Below are positions 1-10,727 of a DNA stretch of 64,000 nucleotides, piece by piece; within the stretch, counting starts at the first letter, position 1; every line of letters starts with the position of its first letter. Source of the stretch: Salvator merianae (taxonomy: Eukaryota; Chordata; Lepidosauria; Squamata; Teiidae); NCBI GenBank assembly GCA_003586115.2, contig QVOM02000034.1, positions 106,544,462 through 106,608,461 of the forward strand, in the 5' to 3' direction. The notes under the pieces are model-generated. The model made no database searches. It was not told the DNA's origin and saw only the letters and a list, made by a program, of their open reading frames with translations. A program made the position numbers and the translations under genes.

Positions 1-375
1 TTTCCGAAGTGATGCATTTGCATACCGGGTGTAATTGGCTGCCTTAAATTGTTAGATGTAATCAGACATCTGTAAATAATTGTGATTTGTTTCATAGCAA
101 TCGATTTTTGATGCTGGGCTTTCTCTCTCCTGCTGTACCAAGCAGTGGAGAAGAAAAGGTTGTTTTTAATTATCAGGCTGTAATATCTTTTTGCTTTTGC
201 TTTAGTATATTTAATATCTTTTCACACATAAATATGTTTTTAATGCTAAAACATAACAAATATTAAGCCTCAAGGCCCAGTTATCTACGCATGTTTTGAT
301 ATAAAGTTTTTAATTCCTTGCACTGCTAGGATTTTATTTGAACTGTGGCAATGATTTCTTCCTAATGCCGTCTTC
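1..375. other. AT-rich sequence, no feature recognised
   Basis: No coding potential, terminal inverted repeat or simple repeat is evident. The sequence is AT-rich single-copy-looking DNA leading up to the first hAT element. Confidence 0.4.
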
Positions 376-815
376 TAGGGGTGTGCACGAAGGCACTTTC
401 CCCTCTTCGCTTCGCAGTGCTGCGAAGCAAGGGAGCTTCATTTTCGTGTGAAAATGAGAGGCTCGAAAAGGGAGCCTTTCGTTTTTGTGGTGAAAATCTT
501 CGCAGTGACCGACTGATTGGAAACGGAGACAAATCAAGGCAAAGGGAAGACCTTCGCCATGAAGGTCTTCCCTTCGCCTTGATTTGTCTCTGTTTCCGAT
601 CGCTCTCTCATCCCCCCAGCCTGTCAGTCGCGCGCGCACACTGACAGACTAGGGGGAATAAGAGAGAGTGTGATCGGAAAGAGAGAAATCAAGGCGAAGG
701 TCTTCCTTTCTCCTTGATTTCTCCGTTTCCGATCGCACAGCGCTCTCTCATTCCCCCCCCCCAGTCTGTCAGCATGCAGAAATTCGAAGTGCATGAAGCT
801 TCGTGCACATCCCTA
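376..815. mobile_element. Non-autonomous hAT element, CpG-rich family, copy 1
   Basis: This 440-bp element has terminal inverted repeats: it opens with TAGGGGTGTGCACGAAG and closes with CTTCGTGCACATCCCTA. It encodes no protein. The interior folds: a long imperfect hairpin lies at 516-600, a second at about 670-738, and a short one at 619-655, all built from variants of one motif, AATCAAGGCRAAGG, in alternating orientation. The flanking 8-mers (ccgtcttc and cactctcc) agree at 5 of 8 positions, as expected for a decayed 8-bp target duplication. The copy at 44499-45281 shares ends and interior and has a perfect 8-bp duplication, which supports assignment to the hAT superfamily. Confidence 0.85.
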
Positions 816-900
816 CACTCTCCTTGAAAGCTGGTTTACATAGGAAGTCAACAGAGAAGAAGGTCTTAATCCATTTTCTATCATACCAAAATGCAAAAAA

Positions 901-955
901 CGGAATAATGGCCTAAAGGTACAAAACATGGAATAATAGCTTGAAGGTACAAAAA
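901..955. repeat. Two-unit 28-bp direct repeat
   Basis: The motif GGAATAATRGC followed by AAGGTACAAAA occurs twice in tandem, about 28 bp apart, with a few differences. Nothing else is recognised between 816 and 1033. Confidence 0.6.
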
Positions 956-1033
956 GATAGATTCTGGACATTATAAAATCAACCACTTCCTTACAGTAAG
1001 TCTAGTTCAGTTGTAATACCAATTACCTAGACA

Positions 1034-1389
1034 TAGGGATGTGCAAGAAAGAAAATTCCATATTCAGTTTGTTACGGAACCGAATAACCATTTGTTCAGT
1101 TCAACAGTGAACCAGTTAATCGAACAAACAGTTGTTCATGTTTGATTGTGAATTCAAAAAACAAAACAAAAAAATGTTTGTCCTTTTAAAAAAGCCCTTT
1201 ACAGAGGCAAAAACACAGCAAGCAGGAACTATTTGGTCGAATTGTTCATGTTCATGAATGGGAGACTGATTTGTTTCAAGCAAATTTCTGGATATTCTAA
1301 CAACCACACGTTCAGTTTGATGCAAACTTTCATGAAGATGAACTTTTCAATTAAATTTTTGAATGCAAATTGAACTTTGCACATCCCTA
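1034..1389. mobile_element. Non-autonomous hAT element, AT-rich family
   Basis: This 356-bp element opens with TAGGGATGTGCAA and closes with TTGCACATCCCTA. The interior is AT-rich and made of short repeats of GTTCA/TTGTTC type, with no coding capacity. Flanking 8-mers cctagaca and gctaagca match at 5 of 8 positions, consistent with an old hAT 8-bp duplication. Relatives with the same ends lie at 28478-28829, 31734-32076 and 63494-63837. Confidence 0.8.
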
Positions 1390-1585
1390 GCTAAGCAGGA
1401 TTTCTGCTTACTGACAGTGTCTGCATTACGGGCAGGTGGAGGAAGCTCCTGTGATCGCTGGAGGCTGGACAGGCAGCTGTTGAAAATGCTTTGATTTGGA
1501 ATCCTGAACAAAGAGATGAAATAGTTCCTTCCAACTAATGCTTGAAGAAATCAAAACATCCAAGGATACGTTTATTTAATGATCT

Positions 1586-1822
1586 TATGCTTAGAAGCAT
1601 CCTGAGAACAGCGATGGCCGCCGGCTTTAAAGATGGGTGTTTAGCCCACACACAAAGTGCACCATGGCTGTTCACGGGGCCTCTGGGCCTCCATACTATC
1701 ACTAGGCTTCAACAGTATGGAGGGCCGGAGGCCCCACGAACAGTCATGGTGCACTTTGCGTGGGGCACAAACACCTGGCCTTAAAGCCGGTGGCTGCCGC
1801 TGCCTAAGAAATATGCTTAGAA
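1586..1822. mobile_element. Long palindromic MITE with 11-bp target duplication
   Basis: The core (1597-1811, 215 bp) is a large inverted repeat. The left arm begins near GCCGCCGGCTTTAAAG, the right arm ends CTTTAAAGCCGGTGGC, and the arms meet near 1700. The core is flanked on both sides by TATGCTTAGAA (1586-1596 and 1812-1822), an 11-bp direct repeat that I read as the target duplication. Long arms and a 9-11-bp duplication would fit a Mutator-like element, but no transposase is present, so the superfamily is only a suggestion. The arms are GC-rich against an AT-rich background. Confidence 0.7.
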
Positions 1823-2145
1823 TGCAAGAACAATGGATAAACTGATTTTAGAGAAATGACCACATGGAAGTGAAATGATTATCAAGTCAATATAGTGAAT
1901 CCCAAAGATAAAATAGAAGTTATCAAAGTTTCTGAGTTACATTCCCATGTTTCAAAAAGGATGATCGTTGTTATCTTCACCTAAAGATCTATATCCTAGG
2001 ACCCATCCTCAACAATGCCACTCTTTTCCTCCTCACAGCTGTCACTGCCATATCTCATTTCTGTAATCTACTCTTGGCAGTCCACATTCATCGAGGCCAA
2101 GAGATCATGTTCTTTTTTATTGCAGAGTCTCCAAGTGTTACTATT

Positions 2146-2310
2146 GGGCCATTCGTTGACTTGTTCAAAAAACAATTTTTTTTTTTCCAATTTAAAAAAG
2201 CTCTTTGCAGTGGCAAAAACACAGGGAGCATGGACTATTTGATCAAATTGTTCATGTTCATATTCATACTATTGAGATCTTTTGTTGTTCACAATCACTT
2301 TGAGGCATGA
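2146..2310. mobile_element. Fragment related to the AT-rich hAT MITE
   Basis: About 100 bp here resembles the interior of the element at 1034-1389, for example the stretch around 'ttttaaaaaagc..tttgcag.ggcaaaaacacag' followed by 'aattgttcatgttcat'. Neither terminus is present. The approximately 320 bp before it (1823-2145) holds nothing I recognise. Confidence 0.55.
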
Positions 2311-2448
2311 AGAGAATGTGAATGCTGGTATCCTGCTGCCAGTCTATTCCAAGACCTTGCCGTATGGATGGTCACTGTGCTGTGAGGTCTGTTCCACCAT
2401 AGGACAGGATAATTATCCTATTCTACCATGGAAATTGTGAAAAGGCCC
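2311..2448. mobile_element. Right-end fragment of the GGGCC-ended MITE family F1
   Basis: The sequence from 'gaatgctggtatcctgctgcc' (in part) to 'aaaaggccc' parallels the last 130 bp of the element ending at 26606, including the internal GGATAATTATCC palindrome. No left end is visible, so this is a truncated copy. Confidence 0.6.
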
Positions 2449-2580
2449 TGAGACGCATAGATGGACCCAGGCTACTGCACAAAGGAATGTGGCCTTAGTA
2501 CCCTTTGATTACCACTCTTGTTATACCATTATATTGGTGCAGTTGGTCAGGACTGATGGAAGCTCATGTACAGCAGTGAC

Positions 2581-3284
2581 TAGAGATGTGTGGGATTGCT
2601 TCATTTTTTTCACATTTTGTATGAAATTGGGGATTTCATTAATTTTCATGTGAATGTGAAGGTCATGTATTTCACATTTGAAGCCCAAATGCAAAAGCAA
2701 AAGAAAGCAGCACGTTTGTTGATATTTGCAATTGTCACTGGGCCTGCATTCTTTAGTGTGCTCACCCTGTGACTGTAGTAGTTTTGCTTACCAAATGTAT
2801 TAGAATTTCCTATTGGTTCTGCCTTGCTGCCAGTGATTGGTCATTGTGTGATTGCTTCACTAGCTTGTTGGCTTCCTTGTTTACTATTGTTTTTCCTTAA
2901 TGCCAGGGAAACAGGTATTTTATTTGCTATTTTGGGAATCTGGATGGGAGGGTGGAGCGAAAGGGACTGTATAAAGTGAGAGGCCTGGGAGCATGTTTTG
3001 CTTACTTTTGGTTGGAGCCTGAGGAGTTTACTTCTTGCTTTGCTTGAGAACCATGAGTTGTGCACTCCAGGTGGTGGTCTCACATTGTTAACTCTGCCTG
3101 CTGGCACTAGGTTGTGGGTTCTCCTCTTTACAAGAAGAGAAGTTCTGCTCTCTGGTTTTTTCTCTCTGGTTCTCTCTCTCTCTCACTCACTCACCTTGTC
3201 TTATTTACTATAGTTTTAATTTGGTTGGGTGTGTGTGTTACTGATGGGTCTTCTTTTCTTTCTTCCTTATGTTTCCATTTAAAT
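2581..3284 (+). mobile_element. Possible 5' end of a hAT element (TIR plus TATA-like promoter)
   Basis: At 2581 the sequence reads TAGAGATGTGTGG, close to the TAGGGATGTGCA end of the hAT MITEs in this window, and is followed by a similar AT-rich subterminal region. About 385 bp in, a TATA-like box (TATAAAG near 2970) follows a GC-richer stretch. The transposase remnant at 5950-7290 is downstream in the same orientation. I infer that 2581 may be the left end of one old hAT element that was later split by other insertions. No matching right end was found, so the link is unproven. Confidence 0.3.
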
Positions 3285-3383
3285 TATTGTTATTCTCTTG
3301 TTATTATATTTAAATAGTATATTTTCACTGTTGTTTAAATTATTTTTCTTGTTATATTTAAATAATATACTATTGTTTTCTAT
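3285..3383. repeat. AT-rich minisatellite, left part
   Basis: About two units of a roughly 45-50-bp repeat are visible, each with a TTGTTAT..TTTAAATARTATA core. The array resumes at 4650 after the L1 insertion. Confidence 0.6.
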
Positions 3384-4640
3384 TGGCTGGCATGGTTACT
3401 TATGGTATGACAAGGTAAAAGTGATTGCTGCTTTTATTAACCATTATGTAAGAAAATGCTTTATGGACAGTTTGGAATAAATACAAAAATAGACTATACA
3501 CAAAAAACCCAATGTAGGTTTCACCCCCATGAAAGCTTATTTAAAGAATCTGAGAAAAAAAGATAAATGGATTAGATACGAAGATGTGTTGAGTAAAAAT
3601 GATGTAACAAAAGAATTTGTTTTATAAACAAGAGATCAGTTAAATCAGGAAGGATTGGGGGTACAATGGTTTATGCATGCACAGTTTGGGGATGTGTTTA
3701 GACAAGATAAAAGAAGAATGGACTTTGAATTAGAAAGACAGAAATGGGAAGAAGATCATAAGAAAGAAGACAGAGGTTTATAGGTAAGATATATAGATTA
3801 CTTTTGAAGATAGACTTGAAACAAGAACAAGTTAAAGAATTTATGATAACATGGGCTAGAAGTAACTATAATATACAGAAGGAACAATGGGAAATAACTT
3901 TGGACTAAAGATTTGATATGTACTGTATGTAATGCTTTAAAAGAGAATATATACAAGATGATGTATAGATGGTATAAAATTTCAAAAATGCATCAAGGTA
4001 TGTCAAATAAGTGTTAAAAATGTAAAAAACAAGAATATGCCTTTTACCATATGTGATGGACTTGTACAAAAGCAAAAAAAAAAAAATTGTGCGCATATAT
4101 TTATGGTCATGCAGAAGATCTTAAAGATCAATATTCCTTTTAAACAGAATTTTATCTATTAGGGATAACAGAAGACAAGTTTGACAAGGTTAATGTTTTA
4201 ATGCAAAATATGATAACTGCAGCCAGAATTGTGTATGCACAAAAAATGGAAAGGGGACAAAATACCCACGGTCGAAGAGGAGAACCCATGGCCATTGGCT
4301 GGTTAAAATGGTGGACCTTGCTGAGATGGACAAATTGACTAATTTATTAAGAAATAAGACTGTTGATAAGTTTTATAAAAACTGGAAACTCTTTATTGAC
4401 TTTCTACAAGAATTAGAAAAAGAATTTGTTATTGCTGGGTTTGAAGAGTGAAGAAGAAAAAAGACAGATTGGTAGAAGAAAAGAAATTAGAAAAAAGGAA
4501 GCACAGGAAGTGTGAAACATAGAAGAAACTTTTGAAGGAGGAACAAGTCAACATGTAACTAATGTTTATCTATAAATTTTACCTTCGGGTTAAATGTATG
4601 TTTTAATTATTCTGAATTAAAACAAAAAAAAAAAACCCTA
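3384..4640 (+). pseudogene. Decayed L1 LINE 3' end (ORF2 C-terminus)
   Basis: This is the 3' end of an L1 non-LTR retrotransposon, truncated at its 5' side and inactive. Early in it, the peptide LWYDKVKVIAAF and INHYVRKCFM matches the stretch that in L1 ORF2p follows the reverse-transcriptase domain. Near 4015-4075 the C-terminal cysteine/histidine knuckle is still readable but carries two in-frame stops (TAA after the first Cys, TGA before the last Trp). Several frameshifts and stops occur before and after it. The copy ends in an A-rich tail (about 4617-4648). It interrupts the minisatellite described on either side, so it is younger than that array. I found no clean target duplication. This copy is far more degraded than the L1 at 49692-51456 and belongs to a different L1 lineage. 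Confidence 0.85.
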
Positions 4641-4649
4641 AAAAAAAAG

Positions 4650-4812
4650 TTGTTCTTGTTATAGTTAAATAGTATATTATTGTTCCCTGTAGTATATTGT
4701 TCCCTGTTTAAAATATTGTTCTTGTAGATATAGTCAAAAAGTATATTTTCCCTGTTTAAATTATTGTTCTTCTTCGGGTTTTTAACAGTATATTTTTCCC
4801 TGTTTACTTCTG
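4650..4812. repeat. AT-rich minisatellite, right part
   Basis: Three or four degenerate units with the cores TTGTTCTTG and AGTATATTTTCCCTGTTTAAA continue the array seen at 3285-3383. Confidence 0.6.
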
Positions 4813-5949
4813 CAGAGTTTGCTGGTGGTGTGTCACTGGCCAGCTATTGAGTGTGTGTGCGCATTTGTGGGGGAAAGGTTTATTTTTGTACAAGTTGTGA
4901 GTGAGTCTTTTCCACATTTATTGTAAATATATATTATTATTTTGGAGTGTTGTGTTAATGCTTCCATTTGAAATTTGGTCTGATGTTGACACTAGCAGTG
5001 CAGTGCACCTTTTTGTCTTTTATGTTGTGGTGGTACTGTAGTAGGGATTTTCCTAAAGTCATATATTTTGGTTTGGTGTGTGTGGATAATTTTATTTCAG
5101 CTGCCTGGTCTGTTCTCTGATCTGGTGGCCATGTGGCTATCTTTATATTCTCTTTTTTTGTTGTGGTGTGTGTGTGTGCGTGTGTGTGTGTGTACCCTAG
5201 CTTTGGTGCTGTGAGTGAGTTGTGTTATTTTAAATCTGTTTGCAGAGTTGGCAAGGATCATGCAAAAGCATAGAAATACTAGGCTAGGGATAGGGCAAAG
5301 GTGTGATTGCTTAGTGTGGGTTTAAAATTTAAATGCCTTTAAATAGTATCCAAAATAGAGGATTAGGATTAGGATCAGTGTTTCAGGTTAGGTTTCAGGA
5401 CAGGGCAGGAGGGGTGCTGTTGTCAGACTATCCAAAAACCTCTTCCCTCCTTCAGTTTTAGTTTTCTCCCACCCCACCAAAATGCTGCTTTTCCAAATTA
5501 AATTATTCTAGGAGGCTCCCCTAAAGTAAGCTTGCTGCTATTTGGGGGTAACTTGGTTAACCCAGGTTTGTGTATGTCCACAAAGAAGTGCTATAGCACT
5601 GTGCTGGTAACATAGGCTTGACTTTCCCACCCAGAAAGCTGGGCGTGAGTCTGCTGCTCTGATGGGTCTCCCTCAGGATTAGGGAAGCATAGTCTCTCTC
5701 ATGCTGAAGAACCACAGGTTCCTCCAGTAAGGAAGGAGGCAGTGGTGGTGACAGATTCAGCTGCCAGGGCAGCTGGGCCTCCCCCACCGGTGTAATCTCA
5801 TAGCCCAAGACTAAGAAGGAGCAGGAGCCTCTGTGGATCAGTAGCAGTAGACTGCACAGCTCTTTCCTCTCTCTCACTGCACATGGGGGGGGGGAGAAGA
5901 GAGAGCGTGATCTTTCAGCCAACACTGATTTGGTTCTCAAACTACCTCT
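4813..5949 (+). other. Sequence upstream of hAT transposase, function unclear
   Basis: The first half is T/G-rich with a (GT)n tract at about 5165-5193. The second half (from about 5400) is GC-richer, with short ORFs on both strands. By position it could hold the intron and N-terminal coding part of the hAT element whose transposase core starts near 5950, but I cannot read a BED zinc finger or other N-terminal domain here. The 153-codon minus-strand reading frame at 5557-6018 shows no recognisable motif. Confidence 0.35.
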
Positions 5950-7290
5950 CCAGCAGTGAAGCCACTTTGGGCCCTGTTGCATGTGGAGGAGTTTGATATC
6001 ACCCACACTGCTAAACATCTGTCAAAGGCCATGAAGGGTTGGGTGAGTTGGAATCTGGTTCTTAACTGTGGCTTCATGATCACTGACAATGGGAAGAATA
6101 TAGTCAAGGTAGGCAGCCTGGCAGGTTTGTCAGCATCACTGGCATGGCTCACAATCTCTACCTGGTTGTGAGGGATGTGCTTGACTCTCTGGATTGGCAT
6201 CCAGGTGTGTGATCTCCACTGATGCTTCTGCCATTTCTATGGGAGCCCTTGTGGAGAGGTGCCACAAGAAGGCTTCCCATTTTCACTGGGGCAGTAGTGC
6301 ACAGATGCTGCTCCACAAGGTCCAGGAGGGGAACCATATGCTGTAACATCTGATCCCCACAGCTGTTCCCACACAGTGGAACTCCACCCATATCTTGTTT
6401 TAATGCCTGCTAGAACAAGACCCCACCCTTCAGACACTGGCTATGACACATAATGAAGAGGAGTGCAATATTTTCCTGGAGAACTGGTGCACCATCATGG
6501 ATGCTGTCAAGACACTCAGATTCTTTGATCAGCTGATGAGAATACAGTGTGGTGAGGCAGTGATGCTGAGTGTGGTTGCCTTGCACAAATCCCTTGGTAG
6601 GCTTCAGCCTCAGCTGACCACCAAAGACAGCTGTGCCTTGGCAGGTCAGCTGCAGGCTGGAGTTGAGAGGAGGCTGATCAAGCCCTTGAGAAAGACATCT
6701 CTGGCTGTTTTGGTGAGCCTTCTTGACCCAAGGATGAAGGGGGGAGCTATCCCCACTGATCGAGAGAGTGCCTGGTCCATGCAGCTAGGAGAGCTCAGAC
6801 AGAGATGTTGAGCCAGGCCTCAGAGAGTGGTGCACCAGTTCACAATGCATCCCCCACCTCCAGTGGCAGGGTTTCTCCTGTGGCTAGTATAGCAGGCCCA
6901 GCAGGCCAGTTTCCAAGGAAACTTATGAGGTGTGCCACCAGTTGGCACTATCCAAAATGGAGTTTAAAGTTTTTGACCTCAGTGACTTGTCAACAAAATG
7001 GTGGCAGCCAACTTCCCTCGATAGTGCTGAGCAGTTCATTCTGCAATATCTAGAGGAGGCAGTGGGAAGCAAGGACACAGTGCCATCCATGTTTTGGGCA
7101 AAGAATTGTCAAATCTGGCTGGACTTGGAAGATATTGCCAAGAAGTACCTGTCCGCTCCACCAACATCTCTGCAGAGCAAGAGGGTGTCCTCCATGGCTG
7201 GTAACATGATGGCATCTCACTGCTCTCACACAGGCACTTGACTAGTAGAGCAGCTTATCTTCTTAAAGGCCAGCCTGCCCCTGCTGGGCT
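5950..7290 (+). pseudogene. hAT-family transposase pseudogene
   Basis: The encoded enzyme would have cut and pasted a hAT DNA transposon (RNase-H-like fold, DDE chemistry). The remnant is spread over all three plus frames. Readable blocks, in order, are: VEEFDITHTAKHLSKAM then TDNGKNIVK (5986-6110), which is the region around the second catalytic Asp; a frameshift, then MAHNLYLVVRDVLDSLDW (about 6140-6200); a block matching the family's WNST element (TQWNSTHIL, about 6370-6400); LLDPRMKG (about 6722-6745); and the C-terminal dimerisation block with IWLDLEDIAKKYLSAP and SLQSKRVSSMAGN (about 7110-7205). There are at least two frame changes and several stops, so it cannot be functional. The block order and motifs match Ac/ZBED-like hAT transposases. 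No N-terminal zinc finger was found. It may be the relict source of the TAGGG-ended MITEs nearby, but that is inference. Confidence 0.9.
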
Positions 7291-7399
7291 TTCCCGAGCT
7301 GCCTTTGGGGATTGAGCGAAGAGGTCATGGGGACTCCATCCTAAACCTGCAGCATCAAGGGCAGCCAGGGGAAATAAAAGGACTAGGTGGGTCAATACT

Positions 7400-7575
7400 T
7401 CCCAAAGAAGATGAAAACAAAAAGAAAGCTTGAAAAAGGGGAAAAAGGCACAGAAAAGGGGGAAAATAAAAACATGAAAAGTTTTGAATAAAGGGAAAAT
7501 TATAATATTAAAAAATCAAAACAAGGAAAGGAAAAAAGGGAAAAGGAGACAGGGAGGAAGAGGGAGAAAAAAAAT
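7400..7575. repeat. Purine-rich tract
   Basis: About 175 bp are dominated by A and G on the plus strand (runs of AAAAGG, GGGAAAA and GGAGG), just 3' of the transposase remnant. It may be the 3' untranslated part of the hAT element. Confidence 0.6.
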
Positions 7576-9545
7576 GTACCAACACACACTGTTTCTCTCT
7601 CACACACACTAGTGACGTCAGGTCACTGATGACATCGGGCACATTCAGTAGCCTGGGCCATCACCAGTCTGGATCAGCCCACTGCCAGCCTGAGACCTTG
7701 GCTGAGGTGGACAAACCTACAGATGAAGCTGCTGGTGCAGCAGCATCTCTCTCCATTCTCCACTCTCCAGTCCATCAGACAGCCAGTGCCACCCTTGTCC
7801 CACAGATCTTCCTTTCACTTACTGTTCTAGTGCTAAAGTAAGCCAGCCACTGCCAGAGTAGCTAGTTAGTAAACTAAGGTACATGAAACAAAAAGTTTTT
7901 GTTTTTGATATTGTAACTAAGGTGTGGGGAAACCCAGCATCTTCATTTGCATCCATACCACTAGCACATCTTCCTTGGACCTACTCAGACTCAGCTGTAT
8001 TACATAGAGGGGAGACATGATAAGCAAAGCAAGCAGCAGCTCAACTAAGGTAAAGGAAAGGAGGAATACATTGTTTAGGAAAGGCTTTCCTTGAGGGACA
8101 TGCATTCATTTGTGTGATTTCTTCTTGTGTTCATGGTAGCTTTTGGCGTGGCTTTTGGGGTGCTGTGGGACATAATGGGCAGGTAGGGACAACTATGTCA
8201 ATCAGGATTTTTTTCCAACTTCACAATAGGCCATGGCCAAGTGGCAGGGGGGTCCTCTGCTTTTTTCGTGGATGTTTAGGGATCTCTCCACCCAAAATCC
8301 AAAGAACATGCAGAGCATCCAACTAGACCAGGACTTGGCACGGTGATTCCTGGGGCACGCCTGGAGCTCCATGCTGAATTTGGAGGGTGTAACTCTAATG
8401 CAGCACCAACTGTGCCCCTTTGGACTATCATGCAATTCTATTGACTGAACTGGGGTCCCACTGCCTCCACCCACAGCTGTCCCTGAGCTCAGGTATGCCC
8501 ATAGACCCAATTAAACAGATCTATTGTTGATACTGAATAAGGTCTCCCTAATCTGGATTATGTTCCGTCTGATGCAGATGGAGCATATCAGTGGGGGGAG
8601 GGTACCTAGATATGTATTAAAGTGCAAGTCTATCAGGCCCAGATGCTTACTATGTGGGCCCTTAATCTGGATTTAGGATTCATACATAAGGGGGCCTTAA
8701 TTTGAGAATTATTATGAGTAACAAATAGAGTTGGATCTTTGCACCTATGTGATATCCAATGTAAACATCCAGGCTACTAAGAGGCAGCTGAAATTACCAT
8801 GTGCTTTGCTATGTAGCATCTTATGTAAACTGCAAGTTGTGGTCAATATAATTGTGTGGAAACTTTATTTGTGGAACTGAAAGAATAAGGCATTTTAAAA
8901 AGCTCACAATAATGTTTTAATAGCACAGGGTCCTACTAATGCTTTTGTATGATGTACACTTATTCTTCCTATTGAGTTCCTATTTTTTGTCCATGTAAGA
9001 GTGATTTTAATCTTTGAAAGAAACAACAAGAGGAATCAGTGAAATGCAAAACAATTCTCCCTCGCAGGTGCAGATCTTATGATGAATATTTGTGGATCAG
9101 TTTGACAATTGAAAAATCACATTTAGAGTGGATTTATGCAATCATTTTAACTGAGTGATTTGGCTATGTTGTCCAAACATTATGAATGCTGCAAAACATG
9201 ACCCAACCATGATTTGTCAATGCCTTGAATCTCTCTTTTGGAGTGGGTTGGTCTGAGCTGTAGTGATTAATTAGCTGGGTATCTGTTCTATCACTCCATT
9301 GGAAAAGACTTGGCTCACCATAACTCATTTAAATGGGCAAGTCATGTTTGTGTCAGGCTTTAACAGATGAGCGTGTGCACCAGCCCCTAGTTGCTGGAAA
9401 GTTTTTGCTGGGAACCTGTAATAGAAGTTGAGTGAAAAGAGATGGGAAAACAAAGATGACTATAAAGTAAGGATAACCAGAACAAAGCCTGTCACAAGGA
9501 AATCTTAAAACTAAAAGGTGGAGAGGCAGTAGAGCAACACTTTTA
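7576..9545. other. Mostly unrecognised sequence with faint MITE traces
   Basis: No coding region is supported. Around 8600-8700 a stretch with 'gggcccttaatctgga' resembles the right part of the MITE at 47900-48269 and is probably a fragment. The remainder holds nothing I recognise. The minus-strand frame at 8202-8510 has no motif. Confidence 0.35.
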
Positions 9546-9546
9546 T

Positions 9547-9575
9547 GGAGGGAGGGAGGGAGGGAGGGAGGGAGG
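9547..9575. repeat. (GGGA)n microsatellite
   Basis: About seven GGGA units in tandem, with no interruption. Confidence 0.9.
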
Positions 9576-10032
9576 ACTGGCTTGTAGAAAGATTTTAAAA
9601 AGAAAAAAATGAATGACAAAAAATGTAAATACCTCTCTTGCTAAAAACAATCCCTTTCTGAATAACAGAATGAACTGTCTCAGTCAATGTTGTCTGAGCT
9701 TGTAAGCTAAGTGCTGAGGTTAAATACAAGCTGCACTACAATAAAAAGACATATGCGGGTATCAGTAGCTGCAATTCAGGGCCTGTCTGCTCTAATATAA
9801 GCACCATTATATGGAATGGGGCTTACTCTCTAGTAAGTTTGTTTAGAGTGACAGCCTAAAAAATTCCAGACTAGCCTGGACTACATTCCATTTTATCTAA
9901 ACTCACATTGTATTGGATCTTCTTATTAAACAGGTATCATCAGAAATACAGAATTTCAAAAGAACAGCACTGTTTCAGAAATGAACTGCTTGAGAAATTG
10001 ATGGAGCTGCAGAGTGAGTGCAGCGGTTGTCA

Positions 10033-10036
<4 letters not shown>

Positions 10037-10063
<27 letters not shown>
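10037..10063. repeat. (TG)n microsatellite
   Basis: About 13 uninterrupted TG units. Confidence 0.9.
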
Positions 10064-10329
10064 AGTATTTCCCTATTACAAAACTTGCAAGAAGGAGAAG
10101 AAATGTCTTACCTTTCCACTATTATCAGCTGAAGGCATGAACGGGCCTAAGGACATGAGACTTTGGGAGCTCGACAGTTTTTTAAAAGCTTGTGCTATAG
10201 CATTAATTTGTGGAATGAAATGCCAAATTGTTATGGGTTTGTTAATGACATCTTAATCATCCTTTTTAGTATCCTGAAATAATGCCTGAAAACCAATGGG
10301 TTGTTTTATATGCTACCACACACTAGTTT

Positions 10330-10560
10330 TATATTCATCATTAGAGGTGACGCAGCTCAAAATTCTTTACTATCATTTCATCTCTCATTTACATGCTCTC
10401 TGCATTTGTTCAGGAGGAAGGCAACAGCCTTATGCCACAAAGACAATTATGTAGCCACTTCCTATTCATTTGCATGCTGCCACAAGGACACAAGGCAGTC
10501 CTTAGCATCATAAACATTAACTTCATTAGTGTTATCATTGTAATATTCTGATGTGTAAAC
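10330..10560. other. Low-repeat stretch, candidate conserved non-coding element
   Basis: This part shows no repeat, palindrome or low-complexity bias and no long ORF, and has intermediate base composition, unlike its surroundings. That is weak support for a conserved non-coding element. Alignment to other reptile genomes would decide. Confidence 0.2.
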
Positions 10561-10638
10561 AGAAAAAAATGTGTCCATCTGTCTAGACTTCTTGGATAGC
10601 CTGATGAACTAAAAGTGCACAGTAATCAAATGATCAGT

Positions 10639-10727
10639 CTAGAATGGAATGGCTAATGTATGGCCCTCCAGGTGTGGCTGAAGTCCATTTCCTATCAGCC
10701 CCGGACGCTACTGCAAGGAATGGTGGG
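10639..10727. mobile_element. Fragment of a common reptile hAT MITE
   Basis: The run with TATGGCCCTCCAGGTG, then CAGCCCC and AATGGTGGGAAG, resembles an abundant reptile MITE that carries the phrases 'ccctccagatgttgttggac' and 'cccatcagccc'. Only one degraded part is present. A similar reverse-orientation trace lies at about 36755-36820. Confidence 0.5.

Noticed and set aside
5358..5392. TTAGG-like tandem words that recall telomere repeats
   Set aside because: Only two or three imperfect units, not the vertebrate TTAGGG repeat, too few for an interstitial telomeric array.
5557..6018. 153-codon minus-strand frame
   Set aside because: It overlaps the hAT transposase start on the opposite strand and shows no motif; the plus-strand identity is much stronger.
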